44,091 nucleotides of DNA from Spirogloea muscicola (GCA_009602725.1 WELB01000094.1:280879-324969), one strand, 5' to 3'; positions 1 through 10,007 are shown, counted from the first letter of the stretch. A program made the numbers and translations. The notes: a model not told the origin generated them from the sequence alone.

Positions 1-213
1 GCCCTCGCTGCTGCCTCTGGCTCTGGCCAGGGGACCCACTTCCAGGAGCCCAGCATCTCTGATCTGCGGCTGCTTAGCAGGGGTTACTGAGTGTCTCGTA
101 GCAGCTCTGTTTCTGTTACTTAGCGCTTCCCCTGGCCCCCTTCTCGTACTCTGTTCATTCTTTTTCGGGCTGGTTGTTCCAGCCCCTATTCTCAATGGGC
201 GAGCACTTTCTTC
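1..213 (+). mobile_element. LINE-A 3' end, truncated by the window edge
   Basis: The first 90 bases encode the last residues of the LINE-A ORF, ending SDLRLLSRGY with stop at 88-90, the same C-terminus as the long copy at 6114-8313. The 3' UTR follows and contains a perfect stem-loop at 167-185 (GGGCTGG, five-base loop, CCAGCCC). It then has AATGGGCGAGC and terminates in CTTTCTTC at 206-213. The copy at 18926-19183 is nearly identical over this whole stretch, so both are young. Confidence 0.85.
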
Positions 214-840
214 TTAATGGAAGGGCGCTCCGCAGAGAGCGAAGAGAAGAAGGCCATGGCTGTGAAAGAAAAATAGAGGAGGGCACCTTGTCCGTTCCAC
301 TTGGCTGGCCTTTTGCAGAGCCAGCCCTGAGAAGCCGGACTCTGAAGAGCAGCTTCTTCTTGAAAAAAATTTCTTTCTTCAAAGAAAGGGGCCAGCGCCC
401 TGGTGGGACCAAAGGTGAAAGTCTGTCACAGAATGGGCCGCAGCGGGTGGAATTGGGAGTACCCATCGAGAAGAATGTTTTCTCCTGCAGAACTCCTATT
501 CTTGATGTAGCGACAAAGACATGCGGCCCCCAAGGAGACAGGGCGGCATGGAGACCGGAACTGCGGAGAGCATGGGAACTGGAGAATCACGTGCTTCGGG
601 GGCGCGCCTTGGCTGGCGGCGCATGCGCGGCGTGCCTCGGGCGACGGCGAGGCCGCTCCGGGGGGACGTTGGACCAGGCCCCGCCCGCGCCGCGGATCGC
701 GCCGAGGCGCACTGCCGGGATCTGGCGGCGGCGTGCCCGCCATGGCCGCCGGCCTGTCGCGCCGGCCTTATGCCTCCTGCGCAAGCCACGGCCATTCTCT
801 GGCGTCCGTGTTTATGGGTCCTTCTGAAACTGGCCTCTTA
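214..840. other. GC-rich segment between LINE tails, no gene assigned
   Basis: Overlapping open frames exist on both strands, mainly because 520-790 is very GC-rich. None shows a recognisable domain, and none is long or coherent enough to call. The segment is bordered by LINE-A tail sequence on the left and by LINE tail remnants from about 880 on the right. It may be captured host DNA or the 5' part of an unseen element. Confidence 0.4.
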
Positions 841-1637
841 CTAAGCGATACTCCTACATGGTCCTTGCTTTAGTCATATCTGTCGGCTTAAACGCTTTTC
901 TGGCCCCTTCGAGATCTGTTCAATCTATTATTGGCCTGGCCAGTAATCGCCCTTTACTGGAAGAGTCTTTCTTCTTTCAGCCGGAGACTAGTTGATCTGA
1001 CCTGCGGCTGCTCAACAGGAAGTATTGAGCACCCAGTGGCCACTTGGACCGCTGCGTGCTCTAACGCTTTTTTGGCCCCTTCGGACATTGATCAATTCCT
1101 TTCCTGGCCATGCTATGGCTGCGGCTTCCGGGTCTCGGTAGAGTGCCGCTTTTCCTGCTCCGAGTTACTCTGATCTGCTGTTGCTCACACGTGGATGCTG
1201 AGCATCCATCTGCATCTCCCTCTGCACCGTCTCGCAATTTGTAGTGTAGTCCTTTTTCGACACTTCTTTCTTTGGCTTTGGACATTGTGCATTCTTTTTG
1301 GGTTGGCTTTGTCAATCTGGCCGCGCTTCCTATCTTTGCCAGCCCCTCTTCTCGATGGGCGAGCTCTTCTCTCTTTCCTGGCATGGCCAACCACAGCCAT
1401 CGCCCTGGAAGAGTCTTTCTTCTCTCAGCAGGTTTGGGCCCCTTCGACCCTTGTCAATGTTTTCGGGATGGCTGTCCACAGCCCTCGCCCAATTTGGGTG
1501 AGCCACTTCTTAGAGGGCCGCTGGTCACATTGGAAAAGCCGTTTCTTTCCTCTTCTGCTCCTTCCGGCCCTCTCAGACCTTCCCAATTGCTCGACCTGCT
1601 AGCCAGGCTTGCGCAGCATGTTCCGCAGGCGGGGTGA
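841..1637 (+). mobile_element. Cluster of nested LINE 3' tails (subfamily C)
   Basis: Several partial copies follow one another. The repeating order is an ORF end like SDLRLL, then GGCCCCTTCG, then a GGCTGGC...CAGCC stem, then GGAAGAGTCTTTCTTC. Clear tails lie at about 900-978, 1068-1140 and 1436-1530. The segment 1160-1330 is the closest local paralogue of the empty target of the insertion at 6114-8313: the run from CTGTTGCTCACACGTGG through CATCTGCATCTCCCTCTGC is uninterrupted here. All copies are 5'-truncated and fragmentary. Confidence 0.7.
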
Positions 1638-2235
1638 GCAGGTTTACTTCAACGCCACTGGCTCGTAAGCCCAGGTCTACCGAGCGCCCATCAGGGCTGG
1701 CATTCCACAGACAATTGCCCCTGTATGACAGAGCAATCTCTTTCTTAGGGCTGGCCGCATTTGTGGCTTGGCTGGTGAGGAAAAAACAAAAAGAGAAACC
1801 AAAGAGAAACCCAGAAAACAAACGGAAAATTCGCCCCCTGCTGGGATGAGCTTGTTTCACTCTGACAGCCATCTCCTCTCCCGCGATGACCGTCATCTTT
1901 CTGCGCAAGCGGGCCAGCCGCGTGCGGCACGCTGCGGCGTGGCAAGAAAGGTGGGGCCCTGCCGCCATGGGTGTCCCCGTGGCGTCGCTTGCGCCGGCTC
2001 TGCACTGTGGGCGAGGCGCGGCGCCGTGAGGGCCACGACGAGCGGCGAGCGCCCTCGGTGCGCTCCAGCCATCCTGGTGCCGGGCTCGCCAGCCAAAACG
2101 GCATATACTGGTTGCCCCATTTCCTGCCATTTCGCCAAGGTGGTTCGACGCAATTTATGTTGGGGGGTGGTTGCCCCTGGACTCAGACTCTTTCCTCTAT
2201 GGGCGCGCAGTGTCCTCGCGGCTGCTGACTAGGGG
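1638..2235. other. Non-repetitive insert between LINE tails, no gene assigned
   Basis: The left half holds an A-rich stretch (about 1775-1830); the right half (about 1890-2110) is GC-rich. Minus-strand frames of up to 185 codons cross it, but no domain is recognisable. It is flanked on both sides by LINE debris, so it may belong to an unrecognised element or be a stray piece of host sequence. Confidence 0.35.
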
Positions 2236-4511
2236 GATACTGAATAACCAACTTCGTGGTTCTTGCTTGATACTTTCAGCCTTCCCCGGCCCTTCCGGAC
2301 TATGTCCATTTGTTTCGGCTAGCTTTTCACAGCTCCCGCCCCTTTCTGATGAGCTTATTTCTCTCCCCTTGGCCTTTATCAGATCCTGTTCGTGTCTTTG
2401 GGCTGGCCTCTCACAATTAATGCCTTAAGGTGGAAAAGAAGGGCCTCTCACAGGAACTCGTCCATTCTTTTTCGGGCTGGCTTTCACAGCTCTCGTCTTA
2501 CCCTAGAAGAGAGCTATTTCTTCTTGGCTGGCCTGTCGCGCCCATCCAACCGCCTCTTGGGAGTGCTTCTTCCCCTCCACCCTACACGTCCACATCCACT
2601 TCCCCGCCACAGCCACTTCATTTACCACAGCCCTCGCATTCTTTTGAAAGAGCTGTTTCTTCTTGGGCTGGCCTGTCGCAGCCATCCCGCCACCTCTTGA
2701 TTCTGCTTCTTCATCCTATACCTCCGCCGCCACCTCGCAACAGTGCATGATGCGCTAGGAACGTATCCCGAGTGGTCACCTTTCGTACTCGCCTTCAAAG
2801 GACCTTGTCCAACCCTTGGGGTTGACCTCTTACAGAAGAAAGGAAGACGGGCTCGCCCATAGAGGATAGAAGATGGAAAAGGCCAGCCCAAAGGATGAAC
2901 AAAGTGCGAGGAGGGGCCAGGAGTAGCACTAAGAGAAGAGAAGTGGCTCTACGAAGGAGAAGGCCGAGGGCTGTAAAAGGCCAGTCCAAGAAAAATGGAC
3001 AAGTTGCAAAGGGCCGAAAGCCATAAACATGACAGCTTTGCAAGTGGCTGGATCGAGTGGGAGCTCAATGAACCTTAAGTCAGCAGCCTCAGGTCGGCTT
3101 ACAGCTGGAAAATAGTCACCCCCCACGGATATTCAGAAGCAGCAGCCCAAGTGCGGCCTGCCCGCAAATGCACTGCATGAGCTTGGGACCGCCAAAATAA
3201 GAGCCGAATGCGGATCACTTAGGCATGCGACTCAACCGCACTGAAGCCGACACACTTGCTGTCCTTGACGACAGTTGATTGCCCGCCGTGTACCGCCGTT
3301 TAAGCTGCTGCAGGAGGTTTCACAGACTGCCAAATGCCTCGTGCACACCCATAACCAGCGCCACAATCGATTTGTCAGCAGGGTGGTCCACTTAATTCCG
3401 CTCATTATCGTCCCCCGCAGCCCTCGCCCACGGAAGAGCTTACATTGGCTTTTGACTTTTCTTTCACTCGTCAACTATTGCTCTTTCGTGAATATCTCTC
3501 ATCTTTCCGGGCTGCCTTTCACAGCCATGGCCCCCCTGCGGAGGAGCTTCTTGTGAAAGGTAGGCCAATCTCTAGTTCGGGCAGAAGCTAGTGCCAAAAG
3601 CGGGGTTACACGAAAAGCAGCCCTATGCTAATGGCCTAAGGTATAAGTGGTCGTTAGTACCCGCGAGTGAGCACATACGAATCCGACGGGCTAACTTAGG
3701 GAACCGGAGCACCGCGCGCCTTCTCTCTTAGAAAGGCTTCTACTCGTGCTTTTCTGAACCTTGTTCATGAATGGCCTTCCACATCCATCGACCCCTTTGG
3801 AAAGAACGTCTTAAGAGAGAAGAAAGTAAGCTTTACCCCATGAGGGAGGCGGTAAGAGAAGGCAGTAGCTGGGAAAGGCCAGCCCAGAAGAGATGGAGAG
3901 GGCTCAGGGAAGCCTTAACGTGGAAGCGCAAAGCGCTCAGCAAGCGTCTATCGCAGATGGCCTCTTAGTGAACTCTTGTCAGCAGCGGCAACTTGGGAAT
4001 TGCACATCCGACACCCGTGCTCTTGTCATCCTCCCCTTTCCCTCCCTACTTCTTTACATGCTCTGAGGCCTGGCAACTGATAGCCACTACCCTGTGTAAA
4101 ATTTCTATATGTAAGGGACCCCCTTCAATACATTTTCTGCTAGCAAACACTTGTTTGCTAGATTTGTCTTGTCATTGTGGAAATCGTCCATTCTCTTTTG
4201 GGCTAGCCATTCACAGCCAAGCCTTCTCTGTAAACAGCATTTGCATACCTGTTGAGTCTCCTGCATTACTTTGATTCTCTTTCGTTCTCCTCTAGTCCAA
4301 TGTCTTCTGTGGCTGCTTTTTGCAGCCCTCGCCCCTCGGAAGAGCGCTTCATAGTCTTTACCTAGACTTCTTCTAAGGCTATTTTGTTGTCATAGACCCC
4401 CTTCAATTGCGTGTTTCATTCTAGTGGATTTCTCTTTTTCTTCTCACAGAGTGTACTGCCTTGCTTTTGCGTCCCTTTCAATGAATGCGCATCACGCGCC
4501 ACAAGCCTTAA
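2236..4511. mobile_element. LINE tail debris in both orientations
   Basis: Plus-oriented tails with the GGCTGGC...CACAGCC stem and a purine-rich GAAGAG box occur near 2290-2370, 2465-2520, 2640-2700, 3495-3556, 3760-3815, 4190-4230 and 4310-4350. Minus-oriented ones lie near 2810-2990 (for example GGGCTCGCCCATAGAGG) and 3865-3900. Between them are short unique stretches without a supportable gene. No copy retains more than a few ORF codons, so this is an old accumulation. Confidence 0.6.
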
Positions 4512-5028
4512 TTTGATGTGGTTGTGACGGAGACGTACAAGGATTCAGCATCGATCCACATTGCTGGACACTTACTGGGAAGTGCAGAGCAACGAAAGCT
4601 GCAGCACTACTCTTACCACCCCCGTAGCGATCACCTCCTACCAGCCGCAAATGCACCCTTTGGCTTCATGGATTCTCCTTTTCATACCCTACTTGAAAAT
4701 ATCGCAACTCTAGGATATACACAACGTGAGGATATGCTTGCAGCCGAGTTAGGCATGCCGGCAGCCCTTCTGTCGTGTTTGCATTGTCGTGTGTCAGCCT
4801 GTTTGCAACGAGCAGGATAATGGCTTTGCAATGGAAAAGTTTGTCGAGCCTTAGCTGGTGGACAAGGGCTTGTCAACTGCCTTCCAGTATTCGGGCATCG
4901 ATTAGCGACCTCTACTTGCTGACTCGTGGTTACTGAGCTTGTCAGCTTAGCAGCAGGTAATGTACACCTGTCAATGTGCTTGCCATTGTACTTGGCCACT
5001 CAGGCCTCCATCACTCAATAGACACTCC
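4512..5028 (+). mobile_element. LINE-B 3' half-copy
   Basis: The frame from 4518 begins inside the endonuclease-like domain (VVVTETYK, matching VVVTEAYK of the copy at 13294) and runs into a C-terminal block (LSCLHCRVSACLQRAG). It then shifts frame and ends at a stop at 4933-4935 preceded by LLTRGY. The 3' UTR has GTACTTGGCC-ACTCA-GGCC at about 4987-5007 and ends near CACTCC (5023-5028). This is a 5'-truncated and frameshifted remnant. The family name LINE-B is used only in this annotation. Confidence 0.75.
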
Positions 5029-6113
5029 GTTCTCTGTTGTCTTCTCTTCTAGCTCGCTTCCGCACCAATGGCACCCGAACCGGCACGCGGTAGCCAGTCG
5101 GCGGGCTGCCGGTCAGCAGAACGACCACCCACAGCTTTTCTTGTGACTGGCTTTTTAACAGGCACTCGCTACCCAGAGACTAGTTTCTCTGACCTGCGGC
5201 TGCTCAATAAGAGAGAGACGCTTACAGGAGGGCGGTGGCTGGGAGAATAAGGGCTCGCCCATTGAGAAGAGGGGCTGGCCAAGCCAGCCCAAGAAGAATG
5301 GAAAAAGGAGAGGCCCGCCCAGAGAAAGAAATGAACGAAGTTTGAAGGGGCCAGGGAAAGCGCTAAAAGACAGGGCTCAATAGGAGATATTAAGCACCAA
5401 ATGGCCACTTGAGTCGCTGTGTGCGATGACGCTTTTCTGGGCCCTTCGCCTTTCGGTCACTCTTTTACTGGGCTCGCCAATCACAGCCACCGCCCCCTAC
5501 CGGAAGAGTTTATCTCTTTTAAACAGCCACTCTTCTTCAAATGGCCCACGCCTTGCATCTGCGTGCTGGCCGTGCTCTCGCTGCGGCCACCGGCTTTCGT
5601 CGTTGCTGCTTCCTGGTCTCGTCTGCCTGCATCATTTCCAGCTTCGAGCTACTCTGACCTGATGTTGCTCACCCGCGGGTATGAGAAAGAAAGTGCTCGC
5701 CCATTGAGAATAGGGGCTGGAAAAGCCAGCCCAAAAAAGAATGAACAGAGTACGAGAAGGGGGCCAGGGGAAGCGCTAAGAAACAGAAACAAAGCAGCTA
5801 CGAATCACTCAGTAACCTCTGCTAAGCAGCCGCAGGTCGGAGATGCTAGGCTCGTTGAAGTGGTTCCCCTGGCCAGAGCCAGAGGCAGCAGCGAGGGCTC
5901 TGCTCATTCTTCATTCATTCTTTTTCGGGCTGGTTGTTCCAGCCCCTATTCTCAATGGGCGAGCACTTTCTTCTGCTTGAGCTTCCTGTGTTTCCGCCGT
6001 GTCTAGCTGTCTAGATGCCTAGCTGTGTGTTTCCCTTGTGTTCGGCACCTGTTGTGGCTCTTTACTCTGATCTGCTGTTGCTCACACGTGGATACTGAGC
6101 AGCCATCTGCATC
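5029..6113. mobile_element. LINE-A/C fragments, including an inverted pair
   Basis: A plus-strand tail occupies about 5380-5530. At 5541-5690 is a plus-strand ORF end (ALHLRAGRALAAATG, then SDLMLLTRGY). It is interrupted by a minus-oriented LINE-A 3' fragment (about 5688-5905), directly followed by a plus-oriented LINE-A tail with the GGGCTGG/CCAGCCC stem at 5927-5945. Positions 6060-6113 are the left half of the older tail into which the long copy inserted; they end with the target duplication CTGCATC (6107-6113). Confidence 0.65.
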
Positions 6114-8313
6114 GAAGAAAGGGCTCGCCCATTGAGGATAGGGGCTGGACAAGCCAGCCCAAAAAAGAATGAACAAAGAACGAGAAGGGGGCCAGAGGAA
6201 GCCAGAGGAAGCGCTAAGAAACCAAAGCACACAAAGAAAGAAAGCAGCTACAAATTACTCAGTAACCCCTGCTAAGCAGCCGCAAATCAGAGAGGCTAGG
6301 GTCCTGGAAGTGGGTCCCCTGGACAGAGCCAGAGGCAGCAGCGAGGGCTCTCCCGGCACGAAGGTGCAGCGCACGGGCCATGGACCTCTGCAGCGAGACG
6401 GCCAAGCGCATGCGATACACTTGCGCCAGCGACCCGGCTGCAGGAAAGTCTACCGGTTCACCATGGAAGCGACGGGCGATTGCGTGGCGGGCGAGCTGGT
6501 TAAGTAGCTCAAGCCACCGAGCGCCCAGTGCCCCATGGATGTCAATTGCCAACGGGAAGAACTCGTCTTCCGGTGGATGGTCGGCGTACTTGATCTCTTT
6601 TGCCCGAGCGGCGCAGGCGACCGCATACCCAGCCTTGGTGGCAGACTGGGCTGGGTGGGAGCGGTCAAATGCGTCGGTAGTCACCACATCCAGAAGCAGA
6701 CGTGGCCCGCCGGCCTGTGGGGTGGCCACCAGGTCGACGCGACGAGCGTGGAGACCGTCGGCCCTGGCCTGGAGCGGCATGACGCCGGAGTGCTCCGCTG
6801 CCACCGCGAAGCCAGCCTCCACCAGGATGCTGTGCATCGCGTCCCGGAGGCGGTCGTGGGCCGCCGTCCTCTCGCCGCCATGGGAACAGCGCAGGACGTG
6901 AGCAGCCAGCTCGCCAGGCTTGGCCCCTCGCTCGCCACACTGGCATTGACGCACGCCCTGGAGGCATGGAGGCGGCAGCCCCAGGAGCCGGTGGACGGCA
7001 GTGCGAAACACCTCATCTGGGAGGGTCAGGGCGTCAGTGATGGGGAGTGCCTGGAGCCACGCCGCTGCCCCCGGGGAGGAGGCCGAATGTAGTCTCGCGC
7101 GCCCGCGCAGGTCAGCCTCAGGAAGCTGCAGCACGGCGGTGGTGTAGGCGGCCTTGTCGACGACGGCCGCGAAGCGCGCTTGGACGCGCAGGTCAGCGGT
7201 GTGCGCGAGGTGCGCAAAGGAGACCGCCTGGCCGGCCATGTCGGGGTGCGCCGCGAGCAGCTCCTGGTGGGCGGTGCGAAGCGCCACCTGGAACGGCAGC
7301 GCGCCTTTGTCCACCTCCACCACCGCCTGCTCCAGTGCACGCCGGCCATGGACCATGAAGCGCTGAGCCACGGAGGCGGCAGTCTGCGCCCAGCTGCCGA
7401 GGTATGCAGCCCGGCATGAGCGGACGAGCGGGCGCAGGCCGAGACCCCCGTGGCTGATGGGTAGCGCCGCCTGGTGGATAGCGGCTGGCGACTGGGGGAA
7501 GCCCTGGTGGCGGACCAGGGCCGCCAAGCTCGCCACCATGCCCGCGTCGAAAGTCGCGTACGCCGCCAATGCCTCTGGGGACGGCGGGGTGGCCCGCGTC
7601 AAGTACTGGGGCCGCTGCCCGATGGCCTTGGTCAGCATGGCCAAGGACAGCTGCATATCCTCCAGCTCGGGGAGCCGGGCCGCGGGCTGAAGGTGCTCCG
7701 CGAGGCGGGCTCGCAGCTGCCCCTCCACGAAGGCTGGCGTGCCGATGGGGACTCCCAGGAGGGTGAAGCCGTCTGCCGGAGTCCGGCAGCCCGGGGGCAG
7801 CGCCAGGGTGGGTAGGATCACGCCAGGGGACCAAGCCGCGCACTTCGCCGGCCGGATGGTCAGGCCGAGGGTGGCCAGCTGCTGCGTGAAAGTAACGAAG
7901 GCCGCCGCCACGTCTTCCGGAGGGCCGACGATGGTGGTGTCGTCCGCGTAGGTGGGAAGAAGGACTCCTGGGTGGGCCGCAGCGGTAGCCTGCAGAGCCC
8001 GGTTGTGCGCGAGCGCAAAGAAGAAGCCGGCGAGGGGGTCCCCTTGCCGCGTGCCCGAGCGGGACTGCAGGACCTCCACCTGATCACCCCCTGTCCACCA
8101 GAGGAGGTCGCTGGGCTGACCGTACCCCAAGCGGAAAAAGGGGACCAGGGAGGGGAAGGAGGCCCGGAGCTCCTCCGCAATGCAGGCGCGCTCCACGGTG
8201 TTGAAGGCGTTTGCCACGTCGACGGCAAGCACCAGCCAGCTCGGGTGCTGGTCCAAGGTTGCACGGACCCCGTGGACGACGGCCTCACCCCCACTCCGCA
8301 GCCCCGCGCCGTA
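6114..8313 (-). mobile_element. LINE-A, long young copy with target-site duplication
   Basis: This 2.2-kb, 5'-truncated non-LTR retrotransposon is read on the minus strand. Its 3' end is at 6114 (complement of CTTTCTTC); the 3' UTR carries the stem-loop at 6142-6160, and the ORF stop is at 6259-6261. The same 7 bases, CTGCATC, lie immediately outside both ends (6107-6113 and 8314-8320). Joining the flanks recreates the sequence seen uninterrupted near 1208-1230. There is no poly(A) tail. The exact duplication, the nested position and the open ORF all indicate recent insertion by target-primed reverse transcription. Confidence 0.9.
6259..8313 (-). CDS. LINE reverse transcriptase with zinc knuckle and restriction-like endonuclease
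   Basis: The open frame starts at 8466, but only codons from about 8313 down belong to the element. The first ~50 codons are antisense of the tail it inserted into. The reverse transcriptase palm is complete: AVDVANAFN (first catalytic Asp), RQGDPLAGFFF, and catalytic YADD about 175 residues into the frame, followed by a thumb-like region with HGGLGLRPL. Near residue 505 there is C-x-C-x12-H-x3-C (CQCGE...HVLRC). About 70 residues later comes RRVDLVATP with LLLDVV 14 residues on, matching the D-x12-14-D/E core of PD-(D/E)XK restriction-like endonucleases. Zinc knuckle plus this nuclease downstream of the RT is the layout of R2/R4/NeSL-type LINEs rather than APE-type. The N-terminus, including any DNA-binding domain, is missing. 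The frame is intact to its stop. Confidence 0.88.
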   Translation of the reverse strand, partial: YGAGLRSGGEAVVHGVRATLDQHPSWLVLAVDVANAFNTVERACIAEELRASFPSLVPFFRLGYGQPSDLLWWTGGDQVEVLQSRSGTRQGDPLAGFFFALAHNRALQATAAAHPGVLLPTYADDTTIVGPPEDVAAAFVTFTQQLATLGLTIRPAKCAAWSPGVILPTLALPPGCRTPADGFTLLGVPIGTPAFVEGQLRARLAEHLQPAARLPELEDMQLSLAMLTKAIGQRPQYLTRATPPSPEALAAYATFDAGMVASLAALVRHQGFPQSPAAIHQAALPISHGGLGLRPLVRSCRAAYLGSWAQTAASVAQRFMVHGRRALEQAVVEVDKGALPFQVALRTAHQELLAAHPDMAGQAVSFAHLAHTADLRVQARFAAVVDKAAYTTAVLQLPEADLRGRARLHSASSPGAAAWLQALPITDALTLPDEVFRTAVHRLLGLPPPCLQGVRQCQCGERGAKPGELAAHVLRCSHGGERTAAHDRLRDAMHSILVEAGFAVAAEHSGVMPLQARADGLHARRVDLVATPQAGGPRLLLDVVTTDAFDRSHPAQSATKAGYAVACAARAKEIKYADHPPEDEFFPLAIDIHGALGARWLELLNQLARHAIARRFHGEPVDFPAAGSLAQVYRMRLAVSLQRSMARALHLRAGRALAAASGSVQGTHFQDPSLSDLRLLSRGY

Positions 8314-9000
8314 CTGCATCTCCCTCTGCACCATCTTGCACTTTGTAGTGTAGTCCTTTTTCAGCACCTCTTTCTTTGGCTTTGAACATTGTCCATTCTT
8401 TTTGGGTTGGCTTTGCCAGCCCCTCTTCTCAATGGGCGAGCACCTTCTTCTTTGGCTTTTGTCCATTCTTTTTTGGCTGGCTTCTGCCAGCCCCTCTTCT
8501 CAATGGGCGAGCCCATTTACTTTTCTATGGGCGAGCTCCTCTCTTTTGGCCGCGCTTCTTCTTTCGTCAGGGGGATAGTTTCCCGGCAGCTAGTCTGTCG
8601 GATTTGAGGCTCCTCACTCGTAACTACTGAGGTTTGCATCCTCCCTCCTTTCTGAAATAGCATCTTCAGGCCCCTTCGTAGCTGCTAAGCGTTTTTCGGC
8701 CCCTCCGTCATTTGGCCCCTTCGCACCTTTGTCAATTCGGGCTGGCATTTCACAGGAAAAGCGCGGCCGAATTGACTGGTGGCTGGGAGGAGCCAGCCCA
8801 AAAGGAATGGACAATGTCAAAAGGAGCCGAATGGCACAAAAAGCAGAAGACTTTCACAGCCCTTGCCCCCATTAGGAGTGCCACTTCTCAAAAGTGGCGA
8901 AGGCCAGCCCACAGGTTAAAAGAGCCAAAAGGCGCTTAAAGTACACAGCTATGCACGAACTACCGCAGATGAGAGCTTAAGTTACCACGAGTAATCTCAG
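8314..9000 (+). mobile_element. Right half of the interrupted tail and further LINE tails
   Basis: The target duplication (8314-8320) is followed by the continuation of the older plus-strand tail, with stem-loop GGGTTGG/CCAGCCC at 8404-8422 and AATGGGCGAGC. A second, nearly tandem stem with the same box follows by about 8510. An ORF-end remnant (CGGATTTGAGGCTCC, stop near 8628-8630) and subfamily C tails follow near 8690-8760. A minus-oriented tail lies near 8780-8835. Confidence 0.65.
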
Positions 9001-9420
9001 CACCAGCATTCTTCTTCTCCGGCTGCGGCGGCCGAGACGACGGGAGGGAAAAGGCGCGCGCCGCTTTGCGCTAAAAACGGTGATGCGACGACGGCCCCGG
9101 GCAGCCACTTTCCGTGCGCCGGCGGCTGGTCCCGCTGCTCCAGCAACCCCCGCGACGTTGCGGACGTGGCCGCGCCACTGGGCCCGCACGGGACGTCGGG
9201 GGCGGGCCCCACCGAGACTCATCTCGCCCATTCCCCCGAAGAGATCGGCACCTTTGACGTCAAGGCTCCTTAGCGCAGCGACGGCCTCAGGGAGCTCAGC
9301 CGCGTCGCGAGCGCCGAACTGTATCCAGCCATGAGGAAGGGGCGGACGTCGGGCACGTTGGGCGCCTGACAGTGGGCGGCCGTCGAGGGGCCCTCGAGGA
9401 GCGTCGTTTCGAAGACTAAG
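9001..9420. other. GC-rich island inside the LINE zone, possible gene fragment
   Basis: This very GC-rich block lies between LINE tails on both sides. On the minus strand a frame from 9519 to 8977 stays open and contains a balanced stretch (ELPEAVAALRSLDVKGADLF) unlike repeat-derived sequence. No domain is recognised, and no clear start or splice sites could be chosen. It may be a host exon carried in or surrounded by retroelements. Confidence 0.3.
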
Positions 9421-9789
9421 CACGCTCAAGTGGCGGTAATAAAGCTCGGAAGGCCAGTTTCGCTCTAAACATAGCGACGGGACCAACAGTCCACCGGATA
9501 TAGGAAGAAGCCCTTTCACATGAAGGGCGAGAGGGCTGTGAAAGTTTTTGCACAGGGACTTGCCGGCGTCCGAAAGACCCGATCTTCGTATTTCCGGCAG
9601 ATCGGATTTGCGGCTCCTTACTCTTACTTATTAGTCGGTACATCCTACCCCAGTTCTGAGATAGCGCTTTTGGCCCCTTCGTAGTTTGGCCCCTTCGAAC
9701 CTTGTCAATGCTTTTCGGGCTGGCTTATCACAGCCCTTTGCCCCATTTGGAGATGCCTCTTCTTATATGCTGAGCGGATAGGGTGACCC
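9421..9789 (+). mobile_element. LINE tails, subfamily C
   Basis: A short ORF-end remnant (GATCGGATTTGCGGCTCCTT at about 9600) is followed by two GGCCCCTTCG boxes near 9670 and 9690. A stem GGGCTGGCTTATCACAGCCC (9717-9736) and a terminal CTTCTT stretch near 9768 follow. This is the last LINE tail before the promoter region of the next gene. Confidence 0.6.
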
Positions 9790-9895
9790 CGTGCTAGATT
9801 CGGACAAGGGCCGCTGAACGACAGGGCCCGCCGGCAGGGGGGCGCCGAGCGGACAGGCGCCTGCTGCAGCCAGGAGCCTCCGTGCCGGGCGACGG

Positions 9896-9917
9896 CCACG
9901 TCACCACTGCCACGTCA
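9896..9917 (+). promoter_or_regulatory. Two ACGT-core boxes (CCACGTCA x2)
   Basis: CCACGTCA occurs at 9896-9903 and again at 9910-9917, both followed by CC/CG. ACGT-core elements are typical bZIP targets in plants and algae. They sit about 280-300 bp upstream of the TATA box at 10197. The same octamer occurs three times upstream of VPS24 (24128-24197). Binding is inferred from sequence only. Confidence 0.45.
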
Positions 9918-10007
9918 CCGTGGACGGTGACGGCTCCCCGCCCCCTGCCCAACCGCCGGCCGGCCGGCCGCACGACCCGGATCCGAGACGTTCGGAGCAG
10001 CGGCGGC

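Noticed and set aside
174-827. 217-codon plus frame crossing a LINE tail and GC-rich DNA
   Set aside because: The first part is LINE 3' UTR and the rest is GC-driven; there is no domain.
6114-8313. Assigning the LINE to the Zepp family known from Coccomyxa/Chlorella
   Set aside because: From knowledge of the family, Zepp has an APE-type endonuclease. Here the motifs point to a C-terminal restriction-like nuclease and there is no poly(A) end.
8314-8466. First ~50 codons of the LINE ORF as a genuine N-terminus
   Set aside because: They are antisense of the older LINE tail outside the target duplication, so they are a read-through artefact of the insertion.
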